Below, piece after piece: positions 41,906 through 50,866 of a DNA stretch of 56,113 nucleotides. Made by a program: the position numbers and the translations under genes. The notes below the pieces were generated by a model. It did not search any database. It was not told the DNA's origin and was given only the letters and a program-made list of their open reading frames with translations. Every line of letters begins with the position of its first letter. Positions within the stretch are counted from its first letter, which is position 1. The DNA is taken from NCBI RefSeq assembly GCF_936916975.1, contig NZ_CAKZGO010000010.1:1-56113 (forward strand), given 5' to 3'. Origin of the DNA: an uncultured Dongia sp. (GTDB lineage Bacteria; Pseudomonadota; Alphaproteobacteria; Dongiales; Dongiaceae).

Positions 41906-42774
41906 GATGAAATTCCGCGCCGACTTTTGGCGCGACCATTAGCCCACTGCCACGCATAGCCTATTGCGCCATAGGATTCCCAATAGGCACTTGCCGGCCG
42001 CCGCCGCAGACGCAACGTGATCAGCCGACCCCAGCCCTTCAAGCCATGACCGACCGCGCCACAGCTGAGTATCAGCTTTGTGTGATAGGCGCCGCGACCG
42101 ATATCATAGCTCCGGTGCAGTTTGCCGATCGAATCGGCCTTGCGGCCATGATGGTGCGCAACCTCGATGTCCGGATCGTACACACCGTCCCAACCGGCAA
42201 GGCCGGCACGCGCCGCGGCATCACAATCCTCAGCCGGGAACAGCGCACCGCTGCCGAATAGCGGATCGAAGCCACCGATCGCCGTCAGCGTCTCGTGTCG
42301 GAAGGACATGTTGGCGCCCATCAACGCGCCTGGCGGCAAGTACCGCCCGCTGGGAAAGAACTTGGGAACGCGCGACTCATTGATCGTTGCCGGGTAGTCT
42401 GTCGGGTCATGCAGAGTAACGCGTCCCGTAACGAATCCGACACTTGGGTTGCCGAACGCCCGCAACGTTGCCGCAAGAAAGTTGGGCGACACGTAGCAAT
42501 CATCGTCTGTGAAGGCGACGATGCCTCCGGTTGACGCAGCTATGCCGGCGTTGCGAGCATTGCCCAGCCCTTTGATCGGCTGAAATACGTAACGAACGGG
42601 AAAGGCGACACTGCGCGCGAAGTCGGCAATCACCTCGGCTGTCTTGTCCGAAGATCCGTTGTCGACGACGATCAATTCCCACGACCCTGTGTAGGCAAGC
42701 TCAGCGACATAACGCAGGCATGGCCCCAATTGCGCGGCCCGGTTCCTGGTACAGATCACCAGCGAGATGTCCAT
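41902..42774 (-). CDS. Glycosyltransferase family 2
   Basis: A 290-residue GT-A transferase. The ATG (MDISLVICTRNRAAQL) has an ideal AGGAGG 5 bases before it, ruling out the longer frame to 42990. Motifs are LIVVDNGSSDKT, GLGNARNAGI, AFTDDDCYV (metal-binding DDD), and FGSGALFPAEDCDAAAR (catalytic-type Asp). The C-terminal part has a basic segment but no clear transmembrane helix. Its stop overlaps the start of the family 4 transferase, so the two are coupled. Confidence 0.9.
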   Translation of the reverse strand: MDISLVICTRNRAAQLGPCLRYVAELAYTGSWELIVVDNGSSDKTAEVIADFARSVAFPVRYVFQPIKGLGNARNAGIAASTGGIVAFTDDDCYVSPNFLAATLRAFGNPSVGFVTGRVTLHDPTDYPATINESRVPKFFPSGRYLPPGALMGANMSFRHETLTAIGGFDPLFGSGALFPAEDCDAAARAGLAGWDGVYDPDIEVAHHHGRKADSIGKLHRSYDIGRGAYHTKLILSCGAVGHGLKGWGRLITLRLRRRPASAYWESYGAIGYAWQWANGRAKSRRGISS

Positions 42775-42841
42775 TCCATCCTCCTGTTCGAGGCGATACC
42801 GAGGCATCCTTTTGGCAACCGACCCAAATCGGCGCTTTTCG

Positions 42842-43888
42842 TCATTGATGTGGTCCCGTGGTGGAAAGCAGGTGTCGGCCAATCTCCATGGCCTCGCGCA
42901 TGTCGCCGGCTTGCCGCAATCCGCTATACCCTGCCGACCAGGCGGCGATGAAATTGCCCAGCTTGCCGTAGGAATTGTCGAGGGCGACATGCGGGATATC
43001 TAGCAGCAGCGACATGATATGTGCGTGTAACCGATCGGTGATAACGACCCGGCCCTGCGACAGCATCGCCACGCCACGGCGAAAGCGCTGCGATGCCAGC
43101 GCGTCATGCACCGTTGGGGAGTGACCAGAAATTCCGTTGCCGCGAATTGCAGAGGAAAGCCGCGCACGCAATCGCGTGCGTCGCAATTCCGTTGCCGATT
43201 CTTCGAGCCAATCAACAATGATCTGACTGCCCTGGGCCTGCGGCGCATCCAGACCCGCCCTGCGTTCCGTATCGGTGCGCATGAGACAAAGGAAATCGAC
43301 GCTGGCAACCTGCCGTTCGACTGGCCCGATATAGAATGCCATGTCGGGGCACAGATGCACCGGGCAATCGAAATGCTTGCGAGCAAACTCGAGCGACTTT
43401 TGGTCACGGACCAGAAGGATGAAAGCGCCATGCCGCCGTATCGCGTCGGCGGTCTCAGCAATAGCGCCGTCATTATCAAAATGAATCGACTGAGGAAGCT
43501 GGATGATGGGGCGGCCGGGGAACTCGCGCAAGGCATCCAGGCGGAGCTTATGATGGTGCTGCCAAAGTGTACCGAAATTACCGCCACCATGGATCAGGAT
43601 CGGGCCATCCGGTACCTTGGCGCGCAGTTCCGACGCCGAAAACGTGGCGGTTGAGCAGGTGTAGGCCGGGCGCTTGCGCAGTTCGCGGGCCAGGAAAGCG
43701 ATCTCGCCCAGCCAGATCGCCGAATCGCCGACGTTAGGATGATTCGGGAAATCGATCAGTGCCAATCGACCATCGGGAATGAGCGGCAAGAGTGCCGCCT
43801 TGATGGCCGCCTGCAAGGCCGTGATCACAGCTGCGCGATCGAGCGAAGCTGCGTGCTCGGCCTTCTGCGCGCCGAACGTCTTCATCAT
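42842..43888 (-). CDS. Polysaccharide pyruvyl transferase
   Basis: A 348-residue enzyme transferring pyruvate ketal groups from phosphoenolpyruvate to a sugar of the repeat unit. It shows FPNHPNVGDSAIWLGE, ILIHGGGNFGTLWQ, IQLPQSIHF, LVRDQKSLEFAR and ITDRLHAHIMSLLLDIPHVALDNSYGKL, the landmarks of the ExoV/CsaB family. The ATG overlaps the flippase stop (ATGA); the frame to 44395 lies inside the flippase gene and is rejected. Pyruvate adds negative charge, consistent with the glucuronate genes at both ends of the locus. Confidence 0.9.
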   Translation of the reverse strand: MMKTFGAQKAEHAASLDRAAVITALQAAIKAALLPLIPDGRLALIDFPNHPNVGDSAIWLGEIAFLARELRKRPAYTCSTATFSASELRAKVPDGPILIHGGGNFGTLWQHHHKLRLDALREFPGRPIIQLPQSIHFDNDGAIAETADAIRRHGAFILLVRDQKSLEFARKHFDCPVHLCPDMAFYIGPVERQVASVDFLCLMRTDTERRAGLDAPQAQGSQIIVDWLEESATELRRTRLRARLSSAIRGNGISGHSPTVHDALASQRFRRGVAMLSQGRVVITDRLHAHIMSLLLDIPHVALDNSYGKLGNFIAAWSAGYSGLRQAGDMREAMEIGRHLLSTTGPHQ

Positions 43889-45438
43889 TGCTTTGCGCCC
43901 TTCTTCCAATGCTTCTTGAACTGGCGAACCAGCATCTGACGGGTTTCGGCCGAAATCGCCGGTAGAGCGATAGCGTAGAGAACGGCACCGACCGTGACAG
44001 ACGCGCCCACAAATACGGCTTCCGACCCGATATGGGGACGGACCAGCATCATGAACAGCGATGTCCCCGCCCCCATAATGATAGAGGCAGAGAAGGGAGC
44101 CGCGGTGGCTCGGAAAGTGACGCCAAAACCGATTCCCGCGCGCCGCTTCAGCAACCACAATTGCAGCGGAAAAGTCAGGTATGCGCGCGCCACATATACC
44201 CAGGCAACAGCAACGATACCGTAGGGTGCCGCGAACCAGGTGAGGCCGAGCGTCAGGCAGAGTTGAAAGGTTGCCATCCAACGCATATCCGCGCCGCGGC
44301 CGATGGCGCTCAACACCGGTGCCGCGAAGTAATTCAAGGAAAACGGCACCACCATCAGAGCAAAGATCTGTGCGAGAATGCCCGCATCCCGCCATTGTTC
44401 ACCGTAGACCAAGGGGACGGCCTCGCGTGCGACGACGCCAAAGCCGACAAGGGCAGGAAACGACATCATCGAGCTGGCAAAGACCATGCCGCGATAGGCT
44501 TTCGCGAGATCCGGCGCATTGTCCTGCAGACGAGAGAATGTCTGCACCGCTACCTGAGCAAATGGTTGAATTGCACCGTTCGTGATCAACTCGGTCATCC
44601 GCCAGGCGGTTCGGTAGATACCGACGGCCGCCGCGCCGATGGTAGCTCCCACGATGACATCCTGCGCCCGTGTCATGGCGAGAAAGATGACCTGCGTGAC
44701 GGCGAGATTGGCGCTGAAGCCCCTGATTTCGCGCAGCGTCGCGAAAGAGAAGCAGCGGCCCGGCAGCCAGCGATGGGCATGCCAGGAGACAATAGCATTG
44801 ACGACTTCCGTAACCACGCGCTGAACGACGAGACTCCAGATTCCCCAACCGGCAAACGCCGCCGCAATCGCCGCGGCACCGCCGATCGCGCCGCTCAGCA
44901 TGGACCGGATGGCCATGGATTTGTGACCGAACGCGCGCAGCCTGATCGCCATATGGGTGGCACCGGAGGCAACGACAGGTAGCAGAGCAGCCACCACCAT
45001 CATTGGGCCGACCGCCGTTGGCTGACCCAAAACTGTCAGCAGTGGATAGGCAAGGGCCATCACCAGGATCGCGACCCCGACCGCCAAACCCATATTGCCC
45101 CAGAAGATCGTGTCGGCGAGTTCCGGCGTAAGTTTGCGGGCGCGGACGACATAATTCGTCAGCCCGCCATTGGCGATGATCCGCGCGAGTTCCGAAAACA
45201 AGGTGACAATGGCGAAGGTACCGACATCGTGCGGACTGAGGAAACGCGCCAGGACGACGAACACGCCAAAGGAGAAGAGTTGATTCGACGCCAGTCGAAT
45301 GATCGTCCAGATGACCGAGTTCCGGGTCTTCGTTTTCAGCTTGCTGTCATAGGCAACATCGCCATCTTCGTCTGCCACAGTCGGTTGCCTTGCTTGCGTC
45401 TCTTCCGATGCGGGGTTCCCCGCTGCGATCGAAGTCAT
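43885..45438 (-). CDS. Polysaccharide flippase, Wzx/PST family
   Basis: A 517-residue inner-membrane protein with about 12-14 hydrophobic segments, the MATE-like Wzx/oligosaccharide flippase fold. A ~38-residue acidic cytoplasmic head precedes RNSVIWTIIRLASNQLFSFGVFVVLARFLSPHDVGTFAIV, the usual start of the fold. It flips the undecaprenyl-linked repeat unit to the periplasm. The C-terminus is basic (RQFKKHWKKGAKQ). It is coupled to the pyruvyl transferase by a 4-base overlap and lies 10 bp after the family 25 transferase gene. Confidence 0.88.
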   Translation of the reverse strand: MTSIAAGNPASEETQARQPTVADEDGDVAYDSKLKTKTRNSVIWTIIRLASNQLFSFGVFVVLARFLSPHDVGTFAIVTLFSELARIIANGGLTNYVVRARKLTPELADTIFWGNMGLAVGVAILVMALAYPLLTVLGQPTAVGPMMVVAALLPVVASGATHMAIRLRAFGHKSMAIRSMLSGAIGGAAAIAAAFAGWGIWSLVVQRVVTEVVNAIVSWHAHRWLPGRCFSFATLREIRGFSANLAVTQVIFLAMTRAQDVIVGATIGAAAVGIYRTAWRMTELITNGAIQPFAQVAVQTFSRLQDNAPDLAKAYRGMVFASSMMSFPALVGFGVVAREAVPLVYGEQWRDAGILAQIFALMVVPFSLNYFAAPVLSAIGRGADMRWMATFQLCLTLGLTWFAAPYGIVAVAWVYVARAYLTFPLQLWLLKRRAGIGFGVTFRATAAPFSASIIMGAGTSLFMMLVRPHIGSEAVFVGASVTVGAVLYAIALPAISAETRQMLVRQFKKHWKKGAKQ

Positions 45439-45448
45439 TTATTCAGGA

Positions 45449-46261
45449 TCATTTGGGCGAGGTTTCTACCCGCCCGGCAACATAATTGACGACCCGCGCG
45501 AGCCCAAGCGTCCGCCGAACGGCATGCGAAAGCCGGTGCCCGCGAATCTGCCACCGGGTCGTCTTTCGATGGATGAAGCTGCGCAGCTTCAGCAATGGCG
45601 GCATGACGATCTTGTCGTAGCGGTCGTAGCCAATGCCGGACGGGACGGATTCCTCCATCACCGGGAACGGGAAGACCGAGAGATTCGGTATGCCGTGAGA
45701 CCAGGACCTGTCCAACACATTGTCAATCGGCGAGCGCACATTCCGGGCATAGGCCAGCAAGGTCTGCGCAGTCTCTTTGGTGATGACATATGCCTGGGTA
45801 CCGCAGGCAAAACCAAATAGCTGAACGATCGCGCGCGTGTGATCGATGAAGTTGCGCATGACTTTGGTGTGGTTGACCGGCTGTTGCCAATAGAGTCGGA
45901 GATAGCCGATATCGAGGCTTCGCAGATCGTCCTGCACGATTTTGCCGATGAAGGCCCAATCGACGATGATGTCGTCCTCCATCACGATGTACTGGTCCGC
46001 GTCGCCCTGGACTAGTTCTTCCCAAACAGCATAATGGCTGGAATAGCAGCCGAGTTCGCCACTGCGTAACGGGCGACCCTTGACGGCAAGCACCTCTGCT
46101 TCGACGTAATTCAGTGCCGGATGCAATTGCGTGTAGGCAGGAAAGAAACGCCAGTCGACGCCAGCTGCTGCGGCACGCGCTGTAAATCTCTCCCGTCGAT
46201 CAATTGCCGACTCAAGACTGATAACGGCAATTTTTGTTTTGACGGCTGGTCTCTCAGGCAT
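45449..46261 (-). CDS. Glycosyltransferase family 25
   Basis: A 270-residue protein starting MPERPAVKTKIAVISLESA, with GGGGCG before the ATG; a TTG four codons upstream is possible. It matches LPS-type family 25 transferases: ISLESAIDRRERF, LRSGELGCYSSHYAVWEELV, YIVMEDDIIVD (metal-binding acidic motif) and GTQAYVITKETAQTLL. C-terminal ~50 residues are very basic. It probably adds a side-chain sugar such as galactose. The next upstream gene, an ExeA-like ATPase, ends 33 bp away. Confidence 0.85.
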   Translation of the reverse strand: MPERPAVKTKIAVISLESAIDRRERFTARAAAAGVDWRFFPAYTQLHPALNYVEAEVLAVKGRPLRSGELGCYSSHYAVWEELVQGDADQYIVMEDDIIVDWAFIGKIVQDDLRSLDIGYLRLYWQQPVNHTKVMRNFIDHTRAIVQLFGFACGTQAYVITKETAQTLLAYARNVRSPIDNVLDRSWSHGIPNLSVFPFPVMEESVPSGIGYDRYDKIVMPPLLKLRSFIHRKTTRWQIRGHRLSHAVRRTLGLARVVNYVAGRVETSPK

Positions 46262-46294
46262 TTTGCGCCCCAATCTTTTTATGACTTAGCATTC

Positions 46295-47371
46295 TCAAGT
46301 TGCCCGCAGAAATGTTCGCCGGAACCAGGATGGGCGATCGGCCTCATGGGCGGCAAAGCTGCGCAGTTCACCCTGACCATCGCCATAGCCGGCCGACAAT
46401 CTGGTTCTCGGTTGTGGCATGACCACTTGTGGTTTCGGCGCCGGCGGCTCTGGTTCGGGCAATGGCGGCAAAGTCGCGCGCGCTTCGGCAGCAGCTCGGA
46501 TCAACGTGGTGATTTCCTTGACGACCATCGGATCCTCCGGCCCGCCGACACCGGCGAAGGAGGAGACGCCATTGGACATTCTGTCGCCGACCACGCGGAA
46601 GACATGGTCAAGGTCGATCTCCGGCTTCTGGTCGGCAAAACCATAGACCAGCGACATGTCGCAGATCGAATTGATGATGCGCGGTACGCCGCCGGAAAAA
46701 TACTGAATGCCGCCAACGGCCATGTCGTTGAAGATCGGCGCTGTAGCACCGGCCACACGCAGACGGTGGGTGATGTAGTGCAACGTCTCAGCGCAGGTGA
46801 GTGGCGCCAGATGGTAGGAGACGCTGATGCGTTGCGCGAACTGACAGAGTTCCGGCCGCCGGAGCTTTTCAAGCAGTTCCGGCTGGCCGACGAGAATGAT
46901 CTGCAGCAGCAAATCCTTATCGGCATTGATGTTCGAGAGTAATCGCAGCTCTTCCAGTGCCTGGATGGTCAGATTCTGAGCCTCATCGACGATCAGGACA
47001 GAGCGCTTTCCGGCGCCATATTCCTCGATCAGGAAGAGCATCAGTTCCTGATGGATTTCCGCGCGTGTCGTTCCCTTTGGCGTCCGGCCAAAGGCCGACA
47101 GCGCCCAGCCGGCTATGTCGCTATGGGAACTATGCGTGTTTGAGATCAACCCAAGCCGGATGTCGCGGTCGATCCGCCGCAGCAAGGCACGGATGAGCGT
47201 TGTCTTGCCGGACCCGATCTCGCCGGTGATGGCACAGAAACCGGCCTGCCCGGCAAGACTGTATTCCAGCATGCTGAGGGCAAGGGAGTGCTTGCTGCTC
47301 AGAAACAGGAAGTCGGGATCCGGCAATAGCGAAAAGGGCTTTTCGTTAAGTCCGTAGAATTCTTCGTACAT
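46295..47371 (-). CDS. ExeA-like AAA ATPase of the PEP-CTERM/exopolysaccharide locus
   Basis: A 358-residue ATPase beginning MYEEFYGLNEKPFSLLPDPDFLF, the stereotyped start of the putative secretion ATPases found beside XrtA/PEP-CTERM genes (TIGR03015-like). Walker A GEIGSGKT is at 50-57, Walker B SVLIVDEAQNL ends near 133, and FAQRISVSYHL and FSGGVPRIINSICD (sensor regions) follow. The C-terminal ~90 residues are Pro/Glu-rich and disordered, ending with a basic RRTFLRAT. The usual export function is not proven. It is 67 bp downstream of the kinase-like gene. Confidence 0.87.
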   Translation of the reverse strand: MYEEFYGLNEKPFSLLPDPDFLFLSSKHSLALSMLEYSLAGQAGFCAITGEIGSGKTTLIRALLRRIDRDIRLGLISNTHSSHSDIAGWALSAFGRTPKGTTRAEIHQELMLFLIEEYGAGKRSVLIVDEAQNLTIQALEELRLLSNINADKDLLLQIILVGQPELLEKLRRPELCQFAQRISVSYHLAPLTCAETLHYITHRLRVAGATAPIFNDMAVGGIQYFSGGVPRIINSICDMSLVYGFADQKPEIDLDHVFRVVGDRMSNGVSSFAGVGGPEDPMVVKEITTLIRAAAEARATLPPLPEPEPPAPKPQVVMPQPRTRLSAGYGDGQGELRSFAAHEADRPSWFRRTFLRAT

Positions 47372-47438
47372 GACGGCCTGCCGCTATCGTCTTGATAGGG
47401 CGAGATGCGGCAATATTGCCGCCAGCATGGATCTTACG

Positions 47439-48224
47439 TCAGTGCGCATTCAGCAACGTCCCAACGATTGGCTTATTCCCAAGCAGATTCGCCGATTTCT
47501 CGATTTCGAGCTTGGTTGTCATGCCACTGCGAGCGACCAGCAATACTGCATCGACATTCGGCATGAAGCCCAGCGTATCGCCGGAGGGAATCAAGGGCGG
47601 CGTATCGTAAATGATGATTCGATCCTGATAGCGGCTTTGCAGTTCTTTGGCCAAAGCCGTCATACGCGGCGAGCTGATGATCTCTGCCGCCTCGCCATTG
47701 GGAACGCGCGCCGGCAACAAGACCAGCCGGGCGACGCCCGGACTGACCAAACAATCCTTCAACTCGACATCGCCCCGCAGATAGTCGTCAATGCCGGCCG
47801 TCGGCTTTATCCGGAATTTTTCGTGCAGTCCGGGTTCGCGCAGGTTGAGATCGACGAGCAGGACCGTCTGATTGACATCAAGTGCAATCGCCAGCGCCAG
47901 GTTGGCCGCAGTCGTCGTCACGCCAGCACCGATCTCCGGGCTGGTGACGGCAAGTGTCGACATACCATTCGCGCGCATGCGCTGCAGGACCTGAGTGCGC
48001 AACAAGCCGTAAGTGTCTGACACCGGATGGCCAAGAACATCGGCGATCACGCGCTCCTCATTCATCCGGCGCAGATCCGGCGCCGCCACCACTGTCTCGG
48101 TGTAGGACGGCGCTACACCATTGGCCGATGAGTGGACGGTCGATGTATTGGCGGGGCGCAACTGCTTCAGGTTGCTCGATCGGGTTTCGCGGGCCCGCGC
48201 GAGCGCCTTTTCAATCTGTTCCAT
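47439..48224 (-). CDS. CpsD/CapB-like tyrosine-kinase homologue with degenerate Walker A
   Basis: A 261-residue cytoplasmic protein of the BY-kinase/ParA-like fold, resembling PEP-CTERM-associated tyrosine kinases. Residues 95-104 read SPEIGAGVTT where active kinases have GxGK(S/T): residue 102 is Val (codon GTG), so the ATP-binding Lys is missing. The Walker A' motif reads VDLNLREP rather than DxDxR. Walker B-like IIIYDTPPLIPSGD is normal. The C-terminus ends GTLLNAH with no tyrosine cluster. No Wzc-like membrane partner is encoded nearby. It may be a non-catalytic regulator of polymer length. Confidence 0.82.
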   Translation of the reverse strand: MEQIEKALARARETRSSNLKQLRPANTSTVHSSANGVAPSYTETVVAAPDLRRMNEERVIADVLGHPVSDTYGLLRTQVLQRMRANGMSTLAVTSPEIGAGVTTTAANLALAIALDVNQTVLLVDLNLREPGLHEKFRIKPTAGIDDYLRGDVELKDCLVSPGVARLVLLPARVPNGEAAEIISSPRMTALAKELQSRYQDRIIIYDTPPLIPSGDTLGFMPNVDAVLLVARSGMTTKLEIEKSANLLGNKPIVGTLLNAH

Positions 48225-48500
48225 CGGTTACTCCATAGATGTCGATGATCAGTGGTCGCGCCCAATTGCTGCAACTGCGAAGGCCGACTATAACCGGGTC
48301 GAGCCCCGCTGATAAGACCCCAGACACCGTACGAACGGCATTACTTGCAAAATGATCCATAGAGGACACCGATTTACCGTCCTCACGATGCCGCACTGCA
48401 TCAATAAATCCGACCTACACAAGGTCATATGCGGGTTTTTGTTTAGCGAGTTGCTAGCCTGCCCAGCTGTGACAATCCGGGCACAAACGATGCCGATCGC

Positions 48501-49475
48501 CTAGCGAGCGTTAAACGCCTGATACCATGCGACAAACCGGTCGACGCCCTCTTTGAGAGGTACTTTCGGTTCATAGCCGAGGTCGCGGCGGCTGGTCGAA
48601 ATATCGGCCCAGGTTGCCGGTACGTCACCTGGCGACGGCGGAAGATAGTTAATCTCGACGGGTCGGCCGCAGGCCTGCCCAACCAGCTCGATGAGCCGTG
48701 AGAGTTTCTCCGGCTGGTCGTTGCCGAGGTTGAAGAGACGATGGGGCACCGCGCCACTGGGTGGCCGGTCCAAGGCGGCAATGACGCCGGCGACGATATC
48801 GTCGATATAGGTGAAATCCCGGCTTTGCGTCCCATCACCGTTCACATTGATCGGCTTGCCGGCAAGGATCGCCGCCGTGAACATGAAATAGGCCATATCG
48901 GGCCGGCCGGCCGGACCATAGACCGTGAAGAAGCGCAGGCCGGTCTGCGGAATTTTATAGAGGCTGGCATAGGAAGCGCTCATCAGCTCGTCGGCGCGTT
49001 TGGTGGCGGCATAGAGCGACACCGGCTGATCGACAGGGTCATCCAATGCGAATGGAACCCGCTGGCTCGCCCCATAGACGGAGCTTGAGCTGGCATAGAC
49101 CAGATGTGCCAGGCGCGGCAACTGACGCGCGACTTCAAGCATATGGAGATGACCGGCCAGATTGGCATTGAGATAATCGAGCGGCTGATCGATCGAATGA
49201 CGCACGCCGGCTTGCGCCGCCAGATGCACGATGCCGGTGATCTCGTCGCGCAGCGGCCGAATTACCTCAAGCAGATTGGGAAGCTGCGAAATGTCGACCA
49301 GCGCAAAGGTGAAGCCAGGCTTTTTCTTGAGGGCATCCAGGCGCGCATGCTTCAGGCCGACATCGTAATAGGTATTGAGGTTGTCCAGGCCGATCACGGT
49401 TTCGCCACGTGCCAGCAACGCTTCAGCGACATTGGACCCAATAAAGCCGGCAGCACCCGTAACCAAGACAGCCAT
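48501..49475 (-). CDS. UDP-glucuronate 4-epimerase-like NAD-dependent epimerase
   Basis: A 324-residue extended short-chain dehydrogenase. It has the NAD site VTGAAGFIGSNVAEALL, GLDNLNTYYDVGLKHARLDAL and HLAAQAGVRHSIDQPLDYLNANL, the diagnostic opening of UDP-glucuronate epimerases. SSSSVYG supplies Ser; YAATKRA supplies Tyr and Lys; RFFTVYGPAGRPDMAYFMF follows. It makes UDP-galacturonate from the product of Ugd. A 276-bp gap separates it from the kinase-like gene downstream; that gap holds only a weak GACCT-N5-AGGTC palindrome. Confidence 0.9.
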   Translation of the reverse strand: MAVLVTGAAGFIGSNVAEALLARGETVIGLDNLNTYYDVGLKHARLDALKKKPGFTFALVDISQLPNLLEVIRPLRDEITGIVHLAAQAGVRHSIDQPLDYLNANLAGHLHMLEVARQLPRLAHLVYASSSSVYGASQRVPFALDDPVDQPVSLYAATKRADELMSASYASLYKIPQTGLRFFTVYGPAGRPDMAYFMFTAAILAGKPINVNGDGTQSRDFTYIDDIVAGVIAALDRPPSGAVPHRLFNLGNDQPEKLSRLIELVGQACGRPVEINYLPPSPGDVPATWADISTSRRDLGYEPKVPLKEGVDRFVAWYQAFNAR

Positions 49476-49610
49476 ACCCTACCCTCTCAAAAATTTGCGC
49501 GCCGCGGAACGCGTGCCCGATGGCTTCGTCCTGCCGGCGACTGAAAATCGACCCGCGCCAACCCAGATGGCGATACCGTCTGGCAGGTAAGCGGAATCCA
49601 GAAATAGCTC

Positions 49611-49642
49611 AAAGTAAAACCCCCAGAACTAGTCTGGGGGTT
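49611..49642 (-). terminator. Rho-independent terminator after the PEP-CTERM gene
   Basis: A perfect 10-bp stem (AACCCCCAGA with TCTGGGGGTT) around a 5-base loop, read on the minus strand and followed by TTTACTTT. It lies 43 bp past the stop of the PEP-CTERM protein gene, making that gene monocistronic. Confidence 0.85.
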
Positions 49643-49684
49643 CTACTCAAATTTAACCGTATCGAAGCGGATCGCGCAACCAGA

Positions 49685-50221
49685 TCAGGCCTGCGCGGCC
49701 GCGGCCTTGCGCTTGCGATACGCGGCAATGCCCATGCCACCCAGCGCCGTACCGAACAGCAGCAGCGCCGGCGGGATCGGGGTTTCGGTGACAGCAAATT
49801 TGTAGCTGTAGAAGTTGCCACCGGCAGCGGTGCTGCCGGTGATGCGGAAGAAGTAGTCACCCGCAGCGAGGTCAGCATAGTTGAAGGCGATACCGGTACC
49901 GGACAGGTCTTCATAGTGACCCAGCGATGTCACGGGATCGCCGACGCTGAACAGGTCGAGCACAAAATTGACGCTGTTCACCGGCGCGCCAAGAAACGTC
50001 GTGACGACGTCGGAGATGCTGCCAACCAGCGACGTGCTGAGGCCAGTCAATGAGAAGGCGATCTGGTCGCTGAAGGTCTGGATGCCCGTGCCGAAATTAG
50101 CAACGAAACCGGTCGTGTCGGAGCTCAAGGTGCCCAGGTCAAAGTTCGAGGCTGAAGCCGGCGAAGTGGCAACTCCGAGCGTCAAACCGGCGGCGAATAG
50201 GAGTGCGGTTATCTTGTTCAT
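49685..50221 (-). CDS. PEP-CTERM-type sorted protein, FxDxF family
   Basis: A 178-residue exported protein. The ATG (MNKITALLFAAGLTLGVATSPASA) follows AGGGAAG and opens a signal peptide. The mature part has FSDQIAFSL, the FxDxF-like motif, and Ser/Thr/Gly-rich strands. The C-terminus carries a sorting signal: TPIPPA, then a hydrophobic helix LLLFGTALGGMGIAAY, then RKRKAAAAQA. This is the exosortase signal with PIPPA in place of PEP, close to the VPLPA variant. An exosortase should cleave it at the membrane, but none is encoded in the window. It has its own promoter region and terminator. Confidence 0.88.
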   Translation of the reverse strand: MNKITALLFAAGLTLGVATSPASASNFDLGTLSSDTTGFVANFGTGIQTFSDQIAFSLTGLSTSLVGSISDVVTTFLGAPVNSVNFVLDLFSVGDPVTSLGHYEDLSGTGIAFNYADLAAGDYFFRITGSTAAGGNFYSYKFAVTETPIPPALLLFGTALGGMGIAAYRKRKAAAAQA

Positions 50222-50866
50222 TACTTCCCTGCCCATATCTTCATTTGGACGACCCAATCAACAGTCGCTAGCTACTTCTGTTTAGGCCGGTGTTTAGTTA
50301 AATTCAAGTTAATCTTGCAGTTGCGAAGGCCCAATTGCAAACCTTCCCTACTGCGTGACAAAATAGCACCGCGCAGGCACCCAGCATTGTGCTGACTCTG
50401 AGTTTTTCTTGTGACATTTCCTGATCGCCACACATGGACGTGATAGGTCTTTTTTCTTGTTCTGATTTAAACCGTTATTTTGCAGATCATTAGCGAGATA
50501 CCCGGAATGAACCGCTGGGACATGCACTTGGCACCGCACAAAGTGACGCCGAGCCTGATCATGGCGGCTCTCCCACAATTAACCCTATTAATACCGCAAT
50601 CTCAGGCGCCGCTGCGACAGCAGTCCTAGGACTGCATCACAACGCAGCTTTAAAGTCGTGGTGGGATACGACTGCCTGCTCGGTTAACCAGTTCTCGCGC
50701 GCCATTGATGTTCCCGCCGGGAAGGGGAGCGATTCGGCCGCGCTGCTGCCTCTTGCAAAAGTCCCGCAGAGCGCTGACAAATCGCCCTGCCCGATCGGCG
50801 CCGTTAAGACATGCGCCCGACACAGCACCAAACATTGCCCGCTTTGGCGTCCACTACAGGGAAGAC
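50222..50866. other. Divergent intergenic region between PEP-CTERM and PrsT genes
   Basis: About 645 bp. The stretch 50260-50640 is AT-rich with stop codons in all frames and should carry the two divergent promoters. GAAGG-N12-CCTTC near 50325 can form a small hairpin. TGGCAC at 50529 is not followed by the TTGC needed for a sigma-54 promoter. The part from 50705 on stays open in the PrsT frame but lacks coding character before 50867. No small gene, RNA or repeat is evident. Confidence 0.5.
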
